A stretch of DNA of 12,679 bases, taken from Sutterellaceae bacterium. GTDB taxonomy: Bacteria > Pseudomonadota > Gammaproteobacteria > Burkholderiales > Burkholderiaceae_F. Made by a program: the position numbers and the translations under genes. Under the pieces are notes generated by a model. That model saw only the letters and a list, made by a program, of their open reading frames with translations. It searched no databases and was not told where the DNA came from. This document shows positions 1 to 7,201 of this stretch, piece by piece. The stretch lies in NCBI GenBank assembly GCA_030531135.1, contig JAUNOJ010000028.1, forward strand, positions 1-12,679. Direction: 5' to 3'. The first letter of the stretch is position 1; each line of letters starts with the position of its first letter.

Positions 1-3
1 ACG

Positions 4-54
4 AAAAAAGAGCGGAGATTTATCCGAGATTACCATCTCGTATTATCTCCGCTC
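4..54 (-). terminator. Intrinsic terminator of cstA
   Basis: On the minus strand, downstream of the cstA stop, a 10-bp outer stem pairs positions 45-54 with 10-19. An internal loop follows, then a 6-bp inner stem (35-40 with 25-30) closed by a 4-nt loop. The outer stem is followed at once by six U residues (A run at 4-9 on the plus strand). Stem plus U-run is the classic rho-independent form, about 80 nt after the stop codon. Confidence 0.85.
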
Positions 55-62
55 AATTTACT

Positions 63-109
63 AAGTAGGTTTCGAAAAAATCAATCTTTTTTTCTTTTTC
101 GCCCTACTT
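63..109. repeat. Inverted repeat in cstA 3' region
   Basis: AAGTAGG at 63-69 is complementary to CCTACTT at 103-109. Inside, CGAAAAA at 73-79 is complementary to TTTTTCG at 95-101, giving a long AT-rich stem. It lies between the cstA stop codon and the strong terminator at 4-54. It has no U-run after it on the minus strand, so it is a possible 3' UTR hairpin rather than a second terminator. Function unknown. Confidence 0.45.
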
Positions 110-131
110 TATTTGGATGTCACCGAGTGTC

Positions 132-1970
132 TTACTCTTCGACCACTTCCTTGACTTCCACGCCATAGGGATCGCGCACCACGGTCTTCATGGCCAAAAG
201 CTTGGTCCAACGACGCACGGTGCCCACGATCACAAAGCCCATCAGCACCATGACCAAGCACGACAGGAAGGCCAAAAGGTTCTTGCCGGCGGGCAAGTAC
301 TGGTTAAACACCAACCAAAGGCCGGCCCACATTGTGATACAGGTCATCAAGACGCCGGGTACGCCCGTAATGAATGCGTACTTGGTTTTGTTCATGCGCA
401 GCAACACGGTCGTACCGATCAAAAGCGTCACGGAAGCCAGCAACTGGTTCGAGATACCGAACAAGGGCCAAATGCTCGTGATGTCGCCCGAGTAAACCAA
501 GTAGCCCCAAGAGCCCGTAAACACAAAGCTCGTGATGATGATGCCAGGCCACCAGTTCTTGTCGGAGAACTTTGCGCAGATGTACTTGCCGGTCATTTCC
601 TGCAAGAAGAAGCGACCCACGCGGGTGCCGGCGTCCACTGCCGTCAAAATGAACACGGCTTCGAACATGATGGCGAAGTGATACCAGTAGGCCATCAGGT
701 TTTCCATCCACGGGATGCGGCTGAAGATATAAGCCATACCGACGGCCAAGCTCACCGAGCCGCCCGGACGGGCAACGAGGTTTTCCTGCACTTCGGCTTC
801 AAGCATCGGCAGATTTTGCACTTCCATGCCGAGCTTGGCGAAAGCGTCGGCCGAGCTGTTAATGGCAAAGTAGTCGGCAGGCACCAACACGCAAGCGGCG
901 ATCAAGGCCATCACGGCCACGAAACCTTCGGTCAACATGGCGCCGTAACCGACGAACAAAACGTCCTTTTCGTTACCGATCATCTTAGGCGTCGTACCGG
1001 TGCCGATCGTGGCATGGAAACCCGACAAGGCACCGCAAGCAATCGTGATGAAGATAAACGGAATTACCGGGCCGCCTACGATCGGGCCGCCGCCGTGGAT
1101 GAATTCGGTGATGGCCGGCATCTGGAAATCGGGCATCACGAAAACGATACCGATGGCCAATGCGGCAATCGTACCGATCTTCAAGAACGTGGAGAGATAA
1201 TCTCGCGGCAGCAACAAAAGCCACACCGGCAAGACGGATGCGATAAAGCCGTAGACCGGGATCAAAATCGACATCGTCTTCTTGTCGATATCGAGGAACC
1301 CGAAGTATTCCGGATGTGCTGCAACCCAGGGGCCGGTCAAAATACAGGCCATCAGGAGCACCAAGCCCAAAAGGCTTGCGCCCACCACGTCGTCCTTGCG
1401 CCAGGTGTGCATGTACAAACCCATGATGATGGCAATCGGAATGGTGGCTGCCACCGTGTAGGTCGACCACAAAGAATCATGCATGGCGTTCACACACGCA
1501 ATGGACAAACCTGCCAAGGTCAGAATCAAAATGGCCAAGACGGCCCAGCTTGCCACAAAGCCCGTGGTGGGATCGATTTCGCGACTGGCGATATAAGCCA
1601 GAGAACGCCCCTTATGGCGCACCGAGCAGAAAAGCACGACCATGTCGTGCACACCGCCCGCTAAAACCGCACCGATCAAAATCCAGAGCAAGCCCGGCAA
1701 ATAACCGAACTGTGCAGCCAGCACCGGACCCAACAAGGGGCCGGCAGCGGCAATAGCGGCAAAGTGATGACCGAACAAGACATACTTGTCGGTCTTGACA
1801 TAGTCCTGGCCGTCGGCGTACTTCACGGCAGGCGTCACGCGTGCCGCATTGAGGTTTAACACCTTCTGAGCCAAGAACAGACCGTAGAAACGATAACCGA
1901 TCGCAAAGACGCACATGGCGACAAAGAGGATCGTGACGGCATTGACGCCGTTAAGCCATTCTAAATCCAT
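132..1970 (-). CDS. cstA: CstA family carbon starvation protein / peptide or pyruvate transporter
   Basis: This is a polytopic inner-membrane transporter of the CstA family (PF02554), whose known members import peptides or pyruvate, often under carbon limitation. The 612-residue protein shows family signatures: GHHFAAIAAAGPLLGP at residues 67-82, GGVHDM near 105-110, LPRDYLS at 255-261 and GFHATIGTGTTPK at 317-329. Many hydrophobic segments run to the end, and the short cytoplasmic tail is acidic. It is somewhat shorter than E. coli CstA (about 700), within the range of the family. The frame stays open upstream to 2078, but those 36 extra residues are not membrane-like and overlap a leader hairpin. 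I therefore chose the ATG at 1970, where the family-like N-terminus begins, though its ribosome binding site is weak. The stop is TAA. The exact substrate cannot be read from sequence. Confidence 0.93.
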   Translation of the reverse strand: MDLEWLNGVNAVTILFVAMCVFAIGYRFYGLFLAQKVLNLNAARVTPAVKYADGQDYVKTDKYVLFGHHFAAIAAAGPLLGPVLAAQFGYLPGLLWILIGAVLAGGVHDMVVLFCSVRHKGRSLAYIASREIDPTTGFVASWAVLAILILTLAGLSIACVNAMHDSLWSTYTVAATIPIAIIMGLYMHTWRKDDVVGASLLGLVLLMACILTGPWVAAHPEYFGFLDIDKKTMSILIPVYGFIASVLPVWLLLLPRDYLSTFLKIGTIAALAIGIVFVMPDFQMPAITEFIHGGGPIVGGPVIPFIFITIACGALSGFHATIGTGTTPKMIGNEKDVLFVGYGAMLTEGFVAVMALIAACVLVPADYFAINSSADAFAKLGMEVQNLPMLEAEVQENLVARPGGSVSLAVGMAYIFSRIPWMENLMAYWYHFAIMFEAVFILTAVDAGTRVGRFFLQEMTGKYICAKFSDKNWWPGIIITSFVFTGSWGYLVYSGDITSIWPLFGISNQLLASVTLLIGTTVLLRMNKTKYAFITGVPGVLMTCITMWAGLWLVFNQYLPAGKNLLAFLSCLVMVLMGFVIVGTVRRWTKLLAMKTVVRDPYGVEVKEVVEE

Positions 1971-2021
1971 AACAAAAACTACTTGGTTGGGGTTCCGAGG
2001 GAAAGCTTCTTTGCCCGAAAC

Positions 2022-2081
2022 AAAAAAGCCGTCGGTTGCCTCGACGACGTCAAACGCGTCATTTAAAGGCAACACCACGGC
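2022..2081 (-). terminator. Terminator or attenuator in the cstA leader
   Basis: On the minus strand the 14-mer at 2081-2068 pairs with the 13-mer at 2040-2028 (GCCGT and GTTGCC blocks match, with a small internal mismatch). The 27-nt loop contains a further GACG/CGTC stem, and the 3' arm is followed by six U residues (2027-2022). It lies 76 nt beyond the stop of the upstream gene and about 50 nt before the cstA start. It may simply end the upstream transcript. It could also act as an attenuator, since I see no convincing promoter between it and the cstA start. Confidence 0.7.
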
Positions 2082-2156
2082 TGAAAAGTTTATTCAATTT
2101 GTCGTGAAACGGTACTTTATAACTAAGTAATTTCCCGCGATTTTTGAAGTGCGTTT

Positions 2157-2777
2157 TTATTTTTTCGAAAGTTGCACGCTCAACATTCCCACGCCCGTCA
2201 CCCCTGCTCTCAACGTGTCGCCCGCTTTGACGACAACGGTTTGATTTGCCTCGGTCAAAATCAATACGTCGCCGGTTTTCAAAGGCGTCTTGGCACTTAG
2301 CTCGGCAATCGCATCTTGAATTTTCGGCGTCAGTTGCCTGAAGTCGATCTTGACGGCATCGTGATTGTTGACGTAAAGCCACGCATCGGACGCAAAGATA
2401 TCGGGCGCCATCGACGTCGGTCGTAAATGCGAGACGGGCAGCGGCAACGTCAGGCGGTCCAATGCACCGTCGGTTTGAAATACCAAACCCACGCCCCAAC
2501 CGTAGACGGCTGCGGCAACATCCTCGGGCTTGGCATCGGCCAAATCACGGGCCAAGGCCACCACAAGCGTCGGACCGGCACCGAGCGTTTCTTCCTGGAA
2601 GGCAAAAGACGGCACTTCTTTGAGTCCGACCGAAAAGAGCGTATCGGCGCTCATGAGTTCCAAAGTTTCGGGACCCGCATTCAATGCCAGACGAAAGAGT
2701 CTTCTGACCGGATAGTAGTGCTCTTTGTCGGTCAAAACGCGCAAAACGAATTGGGAACCGGGATTGACGACAAACAT
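2157..2777 (-). CDS. Uncharacterised protein, possible degenerate FAH-fold family member
   Basis: I do not recognise this 206-residue protein with certainty. Its second half resembles the core of the fumarylacetoacetate hydrolase (FAH) family: LVVALARDL near 71-79, a VYGWGVGLVFQ segment at 91-101 where FAH enzymes have a GYT-ND motif, then LYVNN at 134-138, PLKTGDVLI at 165-173 and AGDTLRAGVTGVGML at 185-199. The last two match the usual TLxPGDVI and GDxVxVxIxGIGxL blocks. The paired metal-binding glutamates, the GTP-x-GV loop and the conserved D-x-R-D segment are not visible, so catalysis looks unlikely. There is no signal peptide or membrane segment. It starts at ATG 2777 with a weak ribosome binding site, just after the pssA terminator, and precedes cstA. 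Stop is TAA. Function unknown. Confidence 0.6.
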   Translation of the reverse strand: MFVVNPGSQFVLRVLTDKEHYYPVRRLFRLALNAGPETLELMSADTLFSVGLKEVPSFAFQEETLGAGPTLVVALARDLADAKPEDVAAAVYGWGVGLVFQTDGALDRLTLPLPVSHLRPTSMAPDIFASDAWLYVNNHDAVKIDFRQLTPKIQDAIAELSAKTPLKTGDVLILTEANQTVVVKAGDTLRAGVTGVGMLSVQLSKK

Positions 2778-2800
2778 GAGAAAAACTCAAATCCTGATAG

Positions 2801-2838
2801 AAAATTTCGGCCTGCCGAAATGTGCGGTCAGGCCGAAA
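2801..2838 (-). terminator. Intrinsic terminator after pssA
   Basis: A perfect 10-bp stem on the minus strand pairs TTTCGGCCTG (2838-2829) with CAGGCCGAAA (2814-2805) across a 14-nt loop. It is followed by UUUU (2804-2801). It lies 25 nt after the pssA stop and 24 nt before the start of the next gene, so it should separate the phospholipid genes from the gene at 2777. Confidence 0.85.
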
Positions 2839-2863
2839 GAAAAACCATTGCGAAGTCTGCGGA

Positions 2864-3694
2864 CTATTCCGAGTCTGTCGCGCGCTTGGGGATCACCGGA
2901 TTGGGTTTGTCCATAAAGAACAAGTAGCCCTGATAGGCGTATCCGCTTAAAGCATACAAACAGAAAAGCGTAAAGACGGCCAAAGACGGGTTGCTCGAAA
3001 TCACGATAAAAGCGACTGCGGCAACGGCAATCACCCAGAAAGGCATAGTGCGCAAGCACGCAGCCGATTTGCCGGAATAAAACGGGGCGTTGCACACCAT
3101 CGTGAGCCCCGCGTAAAGCGTCACCACAAAAGCAATCCACGGCAGATGCGGCAAAATCCATTCGGGCATCTTGTTTTCCACTGCCAACCACACGAAGCCT
3201 GCGATCAATGCAGCAGCTGCCGGACTCGGCAAACCTTGGAAGAAACTCTTATCCACCACGCCCACATTGCAGTTAAAGCGTGCCAAACGAATGGCGGCAC
3301 AAGCGCAGTACACGAATGCAGCAGCCCAGCCCAAGGGTCCGAGGTTATAGAGCACGTACTTATACATGACAAGTGCCGGTGCCACACCGAAAGCCGTCAT
3401 GTCGGCAATGGAATCGAACTGCACGCCGAATTCGCTTTGCGTGTGGGTTAAGCGCGCCACACGCCCGTCCATGCCGTCAAAAATCATCGACAGGAAGATC
3501 ATGAGTGCGGCAAAGCCGAAATTTTGATCCATCGACTGAACGATGGCCAAAAAGGCGCAGAAAAGCGAAGCGGCGGTAAAAAGGTTCGGCAACACGAAGA
3601 TGCCGCGCTGACGCACGGTGCGAATCTTCGAGCGACCGACTTCAATCATGCGCTGTCGAGCCGGACGGCGGCGACGAATTCGAGATACGGCCAT
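2864..3694 (-). CDS. pssA: CDP-diacylglycerol--serine O-phosphatidyltransferase
   Basis: Phosphatidylserine synthase of the inner membrane. It transfers serine to CDP-diacylglycerol, giving phosphatidylserine and CMP, the substrate of the neighbouring decarboxylase. The 276-residue protein carries the CDP-alcohol phosphotransferase signature exactly: D76-G77-x2-A80-R81-x8-G90-x3-D94-x3-D98. The N-terminus is strongly basic (residues 5-30), followed by about seven to eight hydrophobic segments, as in the PssA type of Gram-positive and many Gram-negative bacteria rather than the unrelated E. coli enzyme. It lies 40 nt after psd on the same strand, so the two are probably co-transcribed. An alternative ATG exists at codon 16. 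It is the only gene in the window ending in TAG. Confidence 0.95.
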   Translation of the reverse strand: MAVSRIRRRRPARQRMIEVGRSKIRTVRQRGIFVLPNLFTAASLFCAFLAIVQSMDQNFGFAALMIFLSMIFDGMDGRVARLTHTQSEFGVQFDSIADMTAFGVAPALVMYKYVLYNLGPLGWAAAFVYCACAAIRLARFNCNVGVVDKSFFQGLPSPAAAALIAGFVWLAVENKMPEWILPHLPWIAFVVTLYAGLTMVCNAPFYSGKSAACLRTMPFWVIAVAAVAFIVISSNPSLAVFTLFCLYALSGYAYQGYLFFMDKPNPVIPKRATDSE

Positions 3695-3734
3695 TTGAAA
3701 ACAATGTCCTATTCAATAGAGACTGAGCTCAGCC

Positions 3735-4397
3735 TTATTCGGCAACCTTTTGCGGCAAGCGGGCGATCACGCTTTCGACACCCGTGGTCTTATCCCCAAT
3801 GGCAACGCACACCTGCGCCTGCATCGGCAGATACACGTCCACGCGCGAGCCGAAACGGATAAAGCCGTAACGTTCGCCCTTTTTGACGATGTCGCCCACA
3901 AGCTTATAGCAAAGGATGCGACGGGCAACGAGCCCGGCAATCTGCACAAAGCACACGCGATAACCGTCAGGGGTGACCACCGTCACGGCATTGCGCTCGT
4001 TCTGCTCACTTGCCTTGTCCAAAGCGGCGTTTAAGAACGTGCCCGGGAAATATTCGACCTTTTCGATCTTGCCTTCGACAGGCGTCTTTTGGCTATGCAC
4101 GTTAAAGACGTTCATAAAGATCGAAATCATCTTGGTCTGCTCGCCCGTATACGGGCACACCGTTTCTTCGATCTTGATGACCTTGCCGTCCACTGGCGCC
4201 ACCACCGCGTCGGCATCGCGCGTCATTTCGCGGGCCGGATCACGGAAAAACTGTGCCACCAACAGGAAAAGAATCCAGAAAAGGCTTGCCACAATGCCGC
4301 CCACAAACAACTGGACGACGACGGCCAAAGCCAGAGCGATACCCATAAAGGCCCAGCCTTCACGAGCAAAAAACGGATGCGGATAAATGCGGTTCAC
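3735..4397 (-). CDS. psd: Phosphatidylserine decarboxylase proenzyme
   Basis: Converts phosphatidylserine to phosphatidylethanolamine at the inner membrane. The 220-residue form belongs to the short PSD class. Two hydrophobic segments (about 15-50) anchor the N-terminus. VDGKV at 69-73 supplies the catalytic Asp, NVH at 99-101 the conserved His, and RFGSR at 181-185 is the self-cleavage site, where S184 becomes the pyruvoyl group and the beta and alpha chains separate at G183/S184. The start is a GTG at 4397 with GGAG about ten bases upstream. It follows a 73-residue unknown gene by 54 nt and precedes pssA by 40 nt. The order psd then pssA reverses the pathway order but keeps the two enzymes together. 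Confidence 0.95.
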   Translation of the reverse strand: MNRIYPHPFFAREGWAFMGIALALAVVVQLFVGGIVASLFWILFLLVAQFFRDPAREMTRDADAVVAPVDGKVIKIEETVCPYTGEQTKMISIFMNVFNVHSQKTPVEGKIEKVEYFPGTFLNAALDKASEQNERNAVTVVTPDGYRVCFVQIAGLVARRILCYKLVGDIVKKGERYGFIRFGSRVDVYLPMQAQVCVAIGDKTTGVESVIARLPQKVAE

Positions 4398-4451
4398 TGA
4401 GGTTGACTCCGTAAAAGAGAAATAACGTTTGTCCGTCGGGTTTCGAAGCGC

Positions 4452-4673
4452 TTACATGCGGCGTTCGAGGTGGTGACGGATCGTATCCAAAGCTTCCAAC
4501 AACTTGGCGTCGTCAGGATAGTTTTGCTGCACGTAGCCGATGGCCCAGTGGGTCTTTTCCCAAGCACGGCGATTGGCTTCGAGTTCGCCGCGCAACACTT
4601 CGGCGGCGTGTTCCAAATCCGCGGGTTTGATATCCAAGAAGTTCACATCGGTTTCGTCTTGACGCAGTGTCAT
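4452..4673 (-). CDS. Small helical protein of unknown function
   Basis: A 73-residue acidic, predominantly helical protein, with no Cys, no signal peptide and no membrane segment. I do not recognise a family. It is supported as a real gene by a good ribosome binding site (AGGA about eight bases before ATG 4673), a TAA stop, codon use like its neighbours and a position 54 nt ahead of psd on the same strand. It contains Trp at residues 38 and 43 in an NRRAWEKTHWAIGYVQQNYP stretch and ends in HHLERRM. It could be a small cytoplasmic partner or regulator of phospholipid synthesis, but that is only inferred from position. Confidence 0.65.
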   Translation of the reverse strand: MTLRQDETDVNFLDIKPADLEHAAEVLRGELEANRRAWEKTHWAIGYVQQNYPDDAKLLEALDTIRHHLERRM

Positions 4674-4720
4674 TTTCTTATCCTTTGAATGATTGTTGTC
4701 TCGCGGGAAAAAGTCCCCGT

Positions 4721-4777
4721 TTGTATTCTTTACAAGCGATTCTTTTATTATAGCGGCGGGCTTGCCCCCTGCGCCGC
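4721..4777 (-). promoter_or_regulatory. GC-rich hairpin, TATAAT box and TTGTA-N5-TACAA repeat upstream of the 73-aa gene
   Basis: Just after the slyD-like stop, a GC-rich hairpin (4777-4772 with 4758-4753) is followed directly by TATAAT (4752-4747) and then by the inverted repeat TTGTA-N5-TACAA (4735-4721). The TATAAT could be the -10 element for the small gene, psd and pssA, with no good -35 seen. Alternatively the hairpin plus AU-rich tail may be a weak terminator. The inverted repeat could be an operator. All three readings are tentative. Confidence 0.3.
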
Positions 4778-4783
4778 AAGACT

Positions 4784-5311
4784 TTACTCGACTTCGTCGT
4801 CGATGATCTTGTCGGCAAAGCCCAAAAAGCCCGGAACGACCACGTCGTCATTGCCCGTTATATCGCCTTGTCCGTTGCGAATGCCCAAAACACTCACGAC
4901 AAACTTCAAGGCCCACCCGGCCAAGGGGTGATTGGCGTCCAAAACCGCCACGCCTTCGGCGACGTCGGTGACACGATACTTGCGATCGTCATCGGCCAAG
5001 CCCGGCACGTGATCGAAAACGAGTCCCGGAACGATCAGTTCGGGGTCGCCCAGCTTTTCCACCGGCACGACAAAGACGCCTTCTTCGTCAAAGTCGCCGA
5101 AAGCGTCTTCGGGCTCGACCTGAACGGTGACGACGTCTCCCACCTTTTTGCCTTCCAGGGCTTTTTCAACCGCAGGGAAAATATCCCCGTGGCCGTGCAG
5201 ATACTCGACACCGATATCCGGCGTTTCTTCCAAAAGATTGCCCTGAAGGTCGTACATCTTGACGCCGATGCGGACCACGGCGTCTTGGGTGACTTGCATT
5301 TTTTCTGTCAT
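4784..5311 (-). CDS. FKBP-type peptidyl-prolyl cis-trans isomerase, SlyD/SlpA-like
   Basis: Cytoplasmic prolyl isomerase and chaperone of the SlyD/SlpA group. The 175-residue protein shows the split FKBP domain: an N-terminal strand region with LLEET and LHGHGDIFPAVEKALEG (residues 27-54), the VEPEDAFG boundary at 65-72, an inserted insert-in-flap chaperone domain about 73-125, then the return segment DANHPLAG at 125-132 and LKFVVSV, which completes the isomerase fold. The C-terminus ends acidic and lacks the His/Cys-rich metal-binding tail of E. coli SlyD, so nickel delivery is not indicated. The start is ATG 5311, with an alternative ATG at codon 5, and neither has a strong ribosome binding site. 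It begins 6 nt after the DUF805 gene, which suggests translational coupling. Confidence 0.88.
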   Translation of the reverse strand: MTEKMQVTQDAVVRIGVKMYDLQGNLLEETPDIGVEYLHGHGDIFPAVEKALEGKKVGDVVTVQVEPEDAFGDFDEEGVFVVPVEKLGDPELIVPGLVFDHVPGLADDDRKYRVTDVAEGVAVLDANHPLAGWALKFVVSVLGIRNGQGDITGNDDVVVPGFLGFADKIIDDEVE

Positions 5312-5317
5312 GGTTCG

Positions 5318-5812
5318 TTACTGAGGAAAGTTGCTGTCCAAAATGCTTTTGCGCTTGGCTTGGTATTCTTCTTCGCTGATGAGCCCCGAAGCCTTGAGTC
5401 TGGCTAAAGACACCAAAGCTTCCTGAGTGTCGTAGGGCAGATTGCAGTCGGCGGCAGGCCCATATGCGTTGGCAGCGGGATTGCCCGCAATGCAACCGAT
5501 CACGATATAGGCAATGGGCGCTGCAATCGGAAGCAGAAACAGAAGCACCCACCAGCCGCTGCGACCGAAGTCATGCAGACGACGAATCAATACCGTCACC
5601 AAAACGACGTAAAAGTAAACGGCTGCGAGCGAAATCACCAAGTCGACAAAGTTCCAGCTTTCCACCGACATCGGCTGCCAGAACAGCATGCGCCAGAGCA
5701 TGCTCAAAGCGCTTGAAACCACCAAATACATGACGGTTGCCGCCCAAAAACGGCGACGCGTCAAACGACCTTGGATATGGGGAACAAGCGTTTCGGAGAA
5801 AAATCCTACCAT
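5318..5812 (-). CDS. DUF805 membrane protein with C-terminal SHOCT domain
   Basis: A 164-residue inner-membrane protein. Residues 12-120 match DUF805: an amphipathic start with GRLTRRRFW (15-23), four hydrophobic segments, the hallmark RRLHDFGRSGWW at 77-88, and NPAANAYGP at 111-119 at the end of the domain. Residues 133-160 form a SHOCT motif (LARLKASGLISEEEYQAKR), a short helical module found at the ends of many membrane proteins and thought to mediate oligomerisation. The molecular role of DUF805 proteins is not known. The start is ATG 5812 with GAAGAGA six bases upstream. It is followed after 6 nt by the SlyD-like gene. The bamC terminator lies immediately upstream, so the promoter must overlap that hairpin or expression depends on readthrough. 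Confidence 0.88.
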   Translation of the reverse strand: MVGFFSETLVPHIQGRLTRRRFWAATVMYLVVSSALSMLWRMLFWQPMSVESWNFVDLVISLAAVYFYVVLVTVLIRRLHDFGRSGWWVLLFLLPIAAPIAYIVIGCIAGNPAANAYGPAADCNLPYDTQEALVSLARLKASGLISEEEYQAKRKSILDSNFPQ

Positions 5813-5826
5813 TGTTTCTCTTCTTT

Positions 5827-5856
5827 AAAAAAGCGGCTCCGTTGAAAGAGCCGCTT
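5827..5856 (-). terminator. Intrinsic terminator after bamC
   Basis: A perfect 9-bp stem pairs AAGCGGCTC (5856-5848) with GAGCCGCTT (5839-5831) across an 8-nt loop, and runs into a U-tract (A run 5832-5827 on the plus strand). It lies 36 nt after the bamC stop and about 15 nt before the DUF805 start codon. Confidence 0.9.
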
Positions 5857-5891
5857 CGTCAAATGTCATTTCTTACTTGAATTGCCTCGCC

Positions 5892-7049
5892 TTAACGCGT
5901 CTGTTCGGCAATCAAAGCAAGAATACGCGGGGCTACGCCCGTTTCGTCGGCGCGCCCGTCTTTACCGAGCACCGTGATGCGGGTCTTTTCACCGTCGGGC
6001 ACCAAACGAATCTGGTAGGCCACCGGGTCGACTGCCTTGGTGTTGCTAAAGAGATTGCTAAAGAACCCTTGCTTGGAAATTTCTTCCTTTTCGTAGTCGG
6101 GATCCAAGTAGTTAACCATAAACAGACCCTGACTGCGGTCCGTATCGGTCACTTCAAAGCCCGAGCGGTCCAAAGCCACGCCCACGCGACGCCATGCGCG
6201 ATCGAACTGTTCGTTGATCATCACGGCTTCGGCCTTACCGTCGGCACCGTTCACGAGTTCGCTCATGGGCGCATACTTCACGGCAGCCATGGCATCGAGC
6301 TCGCGCTGTTCCTGCGGCTTGGCGGCCGGATTGAATTCTTCTTCCAAGGCCTGAGCCAGGCGCGTGAGCATCACGGCTTCCAATTCCGGATCCGTGGGAC
6401 CGGGCTGCCAAACGGTGGATTCTTCCTGACGGCCCTTCAAGACTTCGACCATCTGACGGTGCGTGATATAGATGTTGGTCTTGCCTTCGTCGTCGCGCTC
6501 CATGCGGGCGCGGTACTGATCGCGGGTGCCCGTGTCGTAAACGACGTCAAGGATCGTGCCCAACGTCTGACGAATGATGTCCTTAGGCAAATTGGCCTTG
6601 TTTTCGGCCCATTCGGTCTGAATCACGCCGGTGCGGGCGTCCTGGTACTTGACGGCCAAACCGACCTTGGCCCAGAAGTCCTGCAACAGGGGCCAAACCT
6701 TGTCGGGCTCGGCTTCCACGTGCACGTAACGAACGGAGCCGTCGCGCACGACCTTGGCCATCTGGGTTTGCGGCAACACGTTGGCGGGCGCTTCGCCGCG
6801 CTGTTCGGCTTGCATCTGAAGCTTGGCGGCTTCGGCATTGGCGCTCACGATCTGCGGGCGCGTGGGCACCGCATAGCGATCGTTGTGCTCGATCTGATTC
6901 AAATCCGGCGGAATTTCCAACGGAGCGCGCGAAGTCGAAGACTCGTACTGAACTTTATCGTCGCCGAGGTTGATACCCAAGCTCGAGCAACCGGCCAAAG
7001 AGCAAACGGCAAGGGCCGTTGCAGCAACACGCACAGCGTGATTCACCAT
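5892..7049 (-). CDS. bamC: Outer membrane protein assembly factor BamC (lipoprotein)
   Basis: Lipoprotein subunit of the BAM complex, which inserts beta-barrel proteins into the outer membrane. The 385-residue protein has a lipoprotein signal peptide with lipobox LAGC at residues 18-21. C21 would be lipidated, and Ser at +2 favours sorting to the outer membrane. After it comes an extended segment with YESSTSRAPLEIPPDL (35-50), matching the conserved BamC lasso region that binds BamD, followed by two helix-grip domains (about 105-235 and 275-385). The length is close to other betaproteobacterial BamC proteins and longer than E. coli BamC (about 344). dapA lies upstream, as in E. coli where dapA and bamC (nlpB) are also neighbours, but a strong terminator separates them here. 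The start is ATG 7049 with a modest upstream AGGA. Confidence 0.92.
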   Translation of the reverse strand: MVNHAVRVAATALAVCSLAGCSSLGINLGDDKVQYESSTSRAPLEIPPDLNQIEHNDRYAVPTRPQIVSANAEAAKLQMQAEQRGEAPANVLPQTQMAKVVRDGSVRYVHVEAEPDKVWPLLQDFWAKVGLAVKYQDARTGVIQTEWAENKANLPKDIIRQTLGTILDVVYDTGTRDQYRARMERDDEGKTNIYITHRQMVEVLKGRQEESTVWQPGPTDPELEAVMLTRLAQALEEEFNPAAKPQEQRELDAMAAVKYAPMSELVNGADGKAEAVMINEQFDRAWRRVGVALDRSGFEVTDTDRSQGLFMVNYLDPDYEKEEISKQGFFSNLFSNTKAVDPVAYQIRLVPDGEKTRITVLGKDGRADETGVAPRILALIAEQTR

Positions 7050-7123
7050 AGCGTTTCTATCCTAAATCGTGAAAGTCGTCTTACGTAAACGAAGACAACG
7101 GAAAAAATCTTATTGAGTTTAGC

Positions 7124-7175
7124 AAAAAGCGCCAGAGTTCTCAGCACTTTGCAAAAGTCTGAAACCTCTTGGCGC
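7124..7175 (-). terminator. Long-stem terminator between dapA and bamC
   Basis: On the minus strand GCGCCA (7175-7170) pairs with TGGCGC (7134-7129). Inside are GAG/CTC, TTTCAG/CTGAGA and ACTTT/AAAGT stems closed by a 3-nt loop, so nearly the whole 47-nt element is paired. Five U residues follow (7128-7124). On the plus strand the same stem is followed by AATTTTTT, so it could work in both directions. It should limit dapA-to-bamC readthrough. Confidence 0.9.
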
Positions 7176-7201
7176 AATTTTTTCGCGAAAAATCGACTTT
7201 T

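Noticed and set aside
117..1664. A 515-codon open frame on the plus strand opposite cstA
   Set aside because: Its product is His/Gln-rich with no family resemblance, and it lies antisense to a clear CstA transporter. It is a shadow of the real gene's codon bias, as are the long frames opposite bamC (5877-7088) and the symporter (11257-12399).
1971..2078. N-terminal extension of cstA by 36 codons
   Set aside because: The extra residues are not membrane-like, run through a terminator-type hairpin and do not match CstA N-termini. The start at 1970 is preferred.
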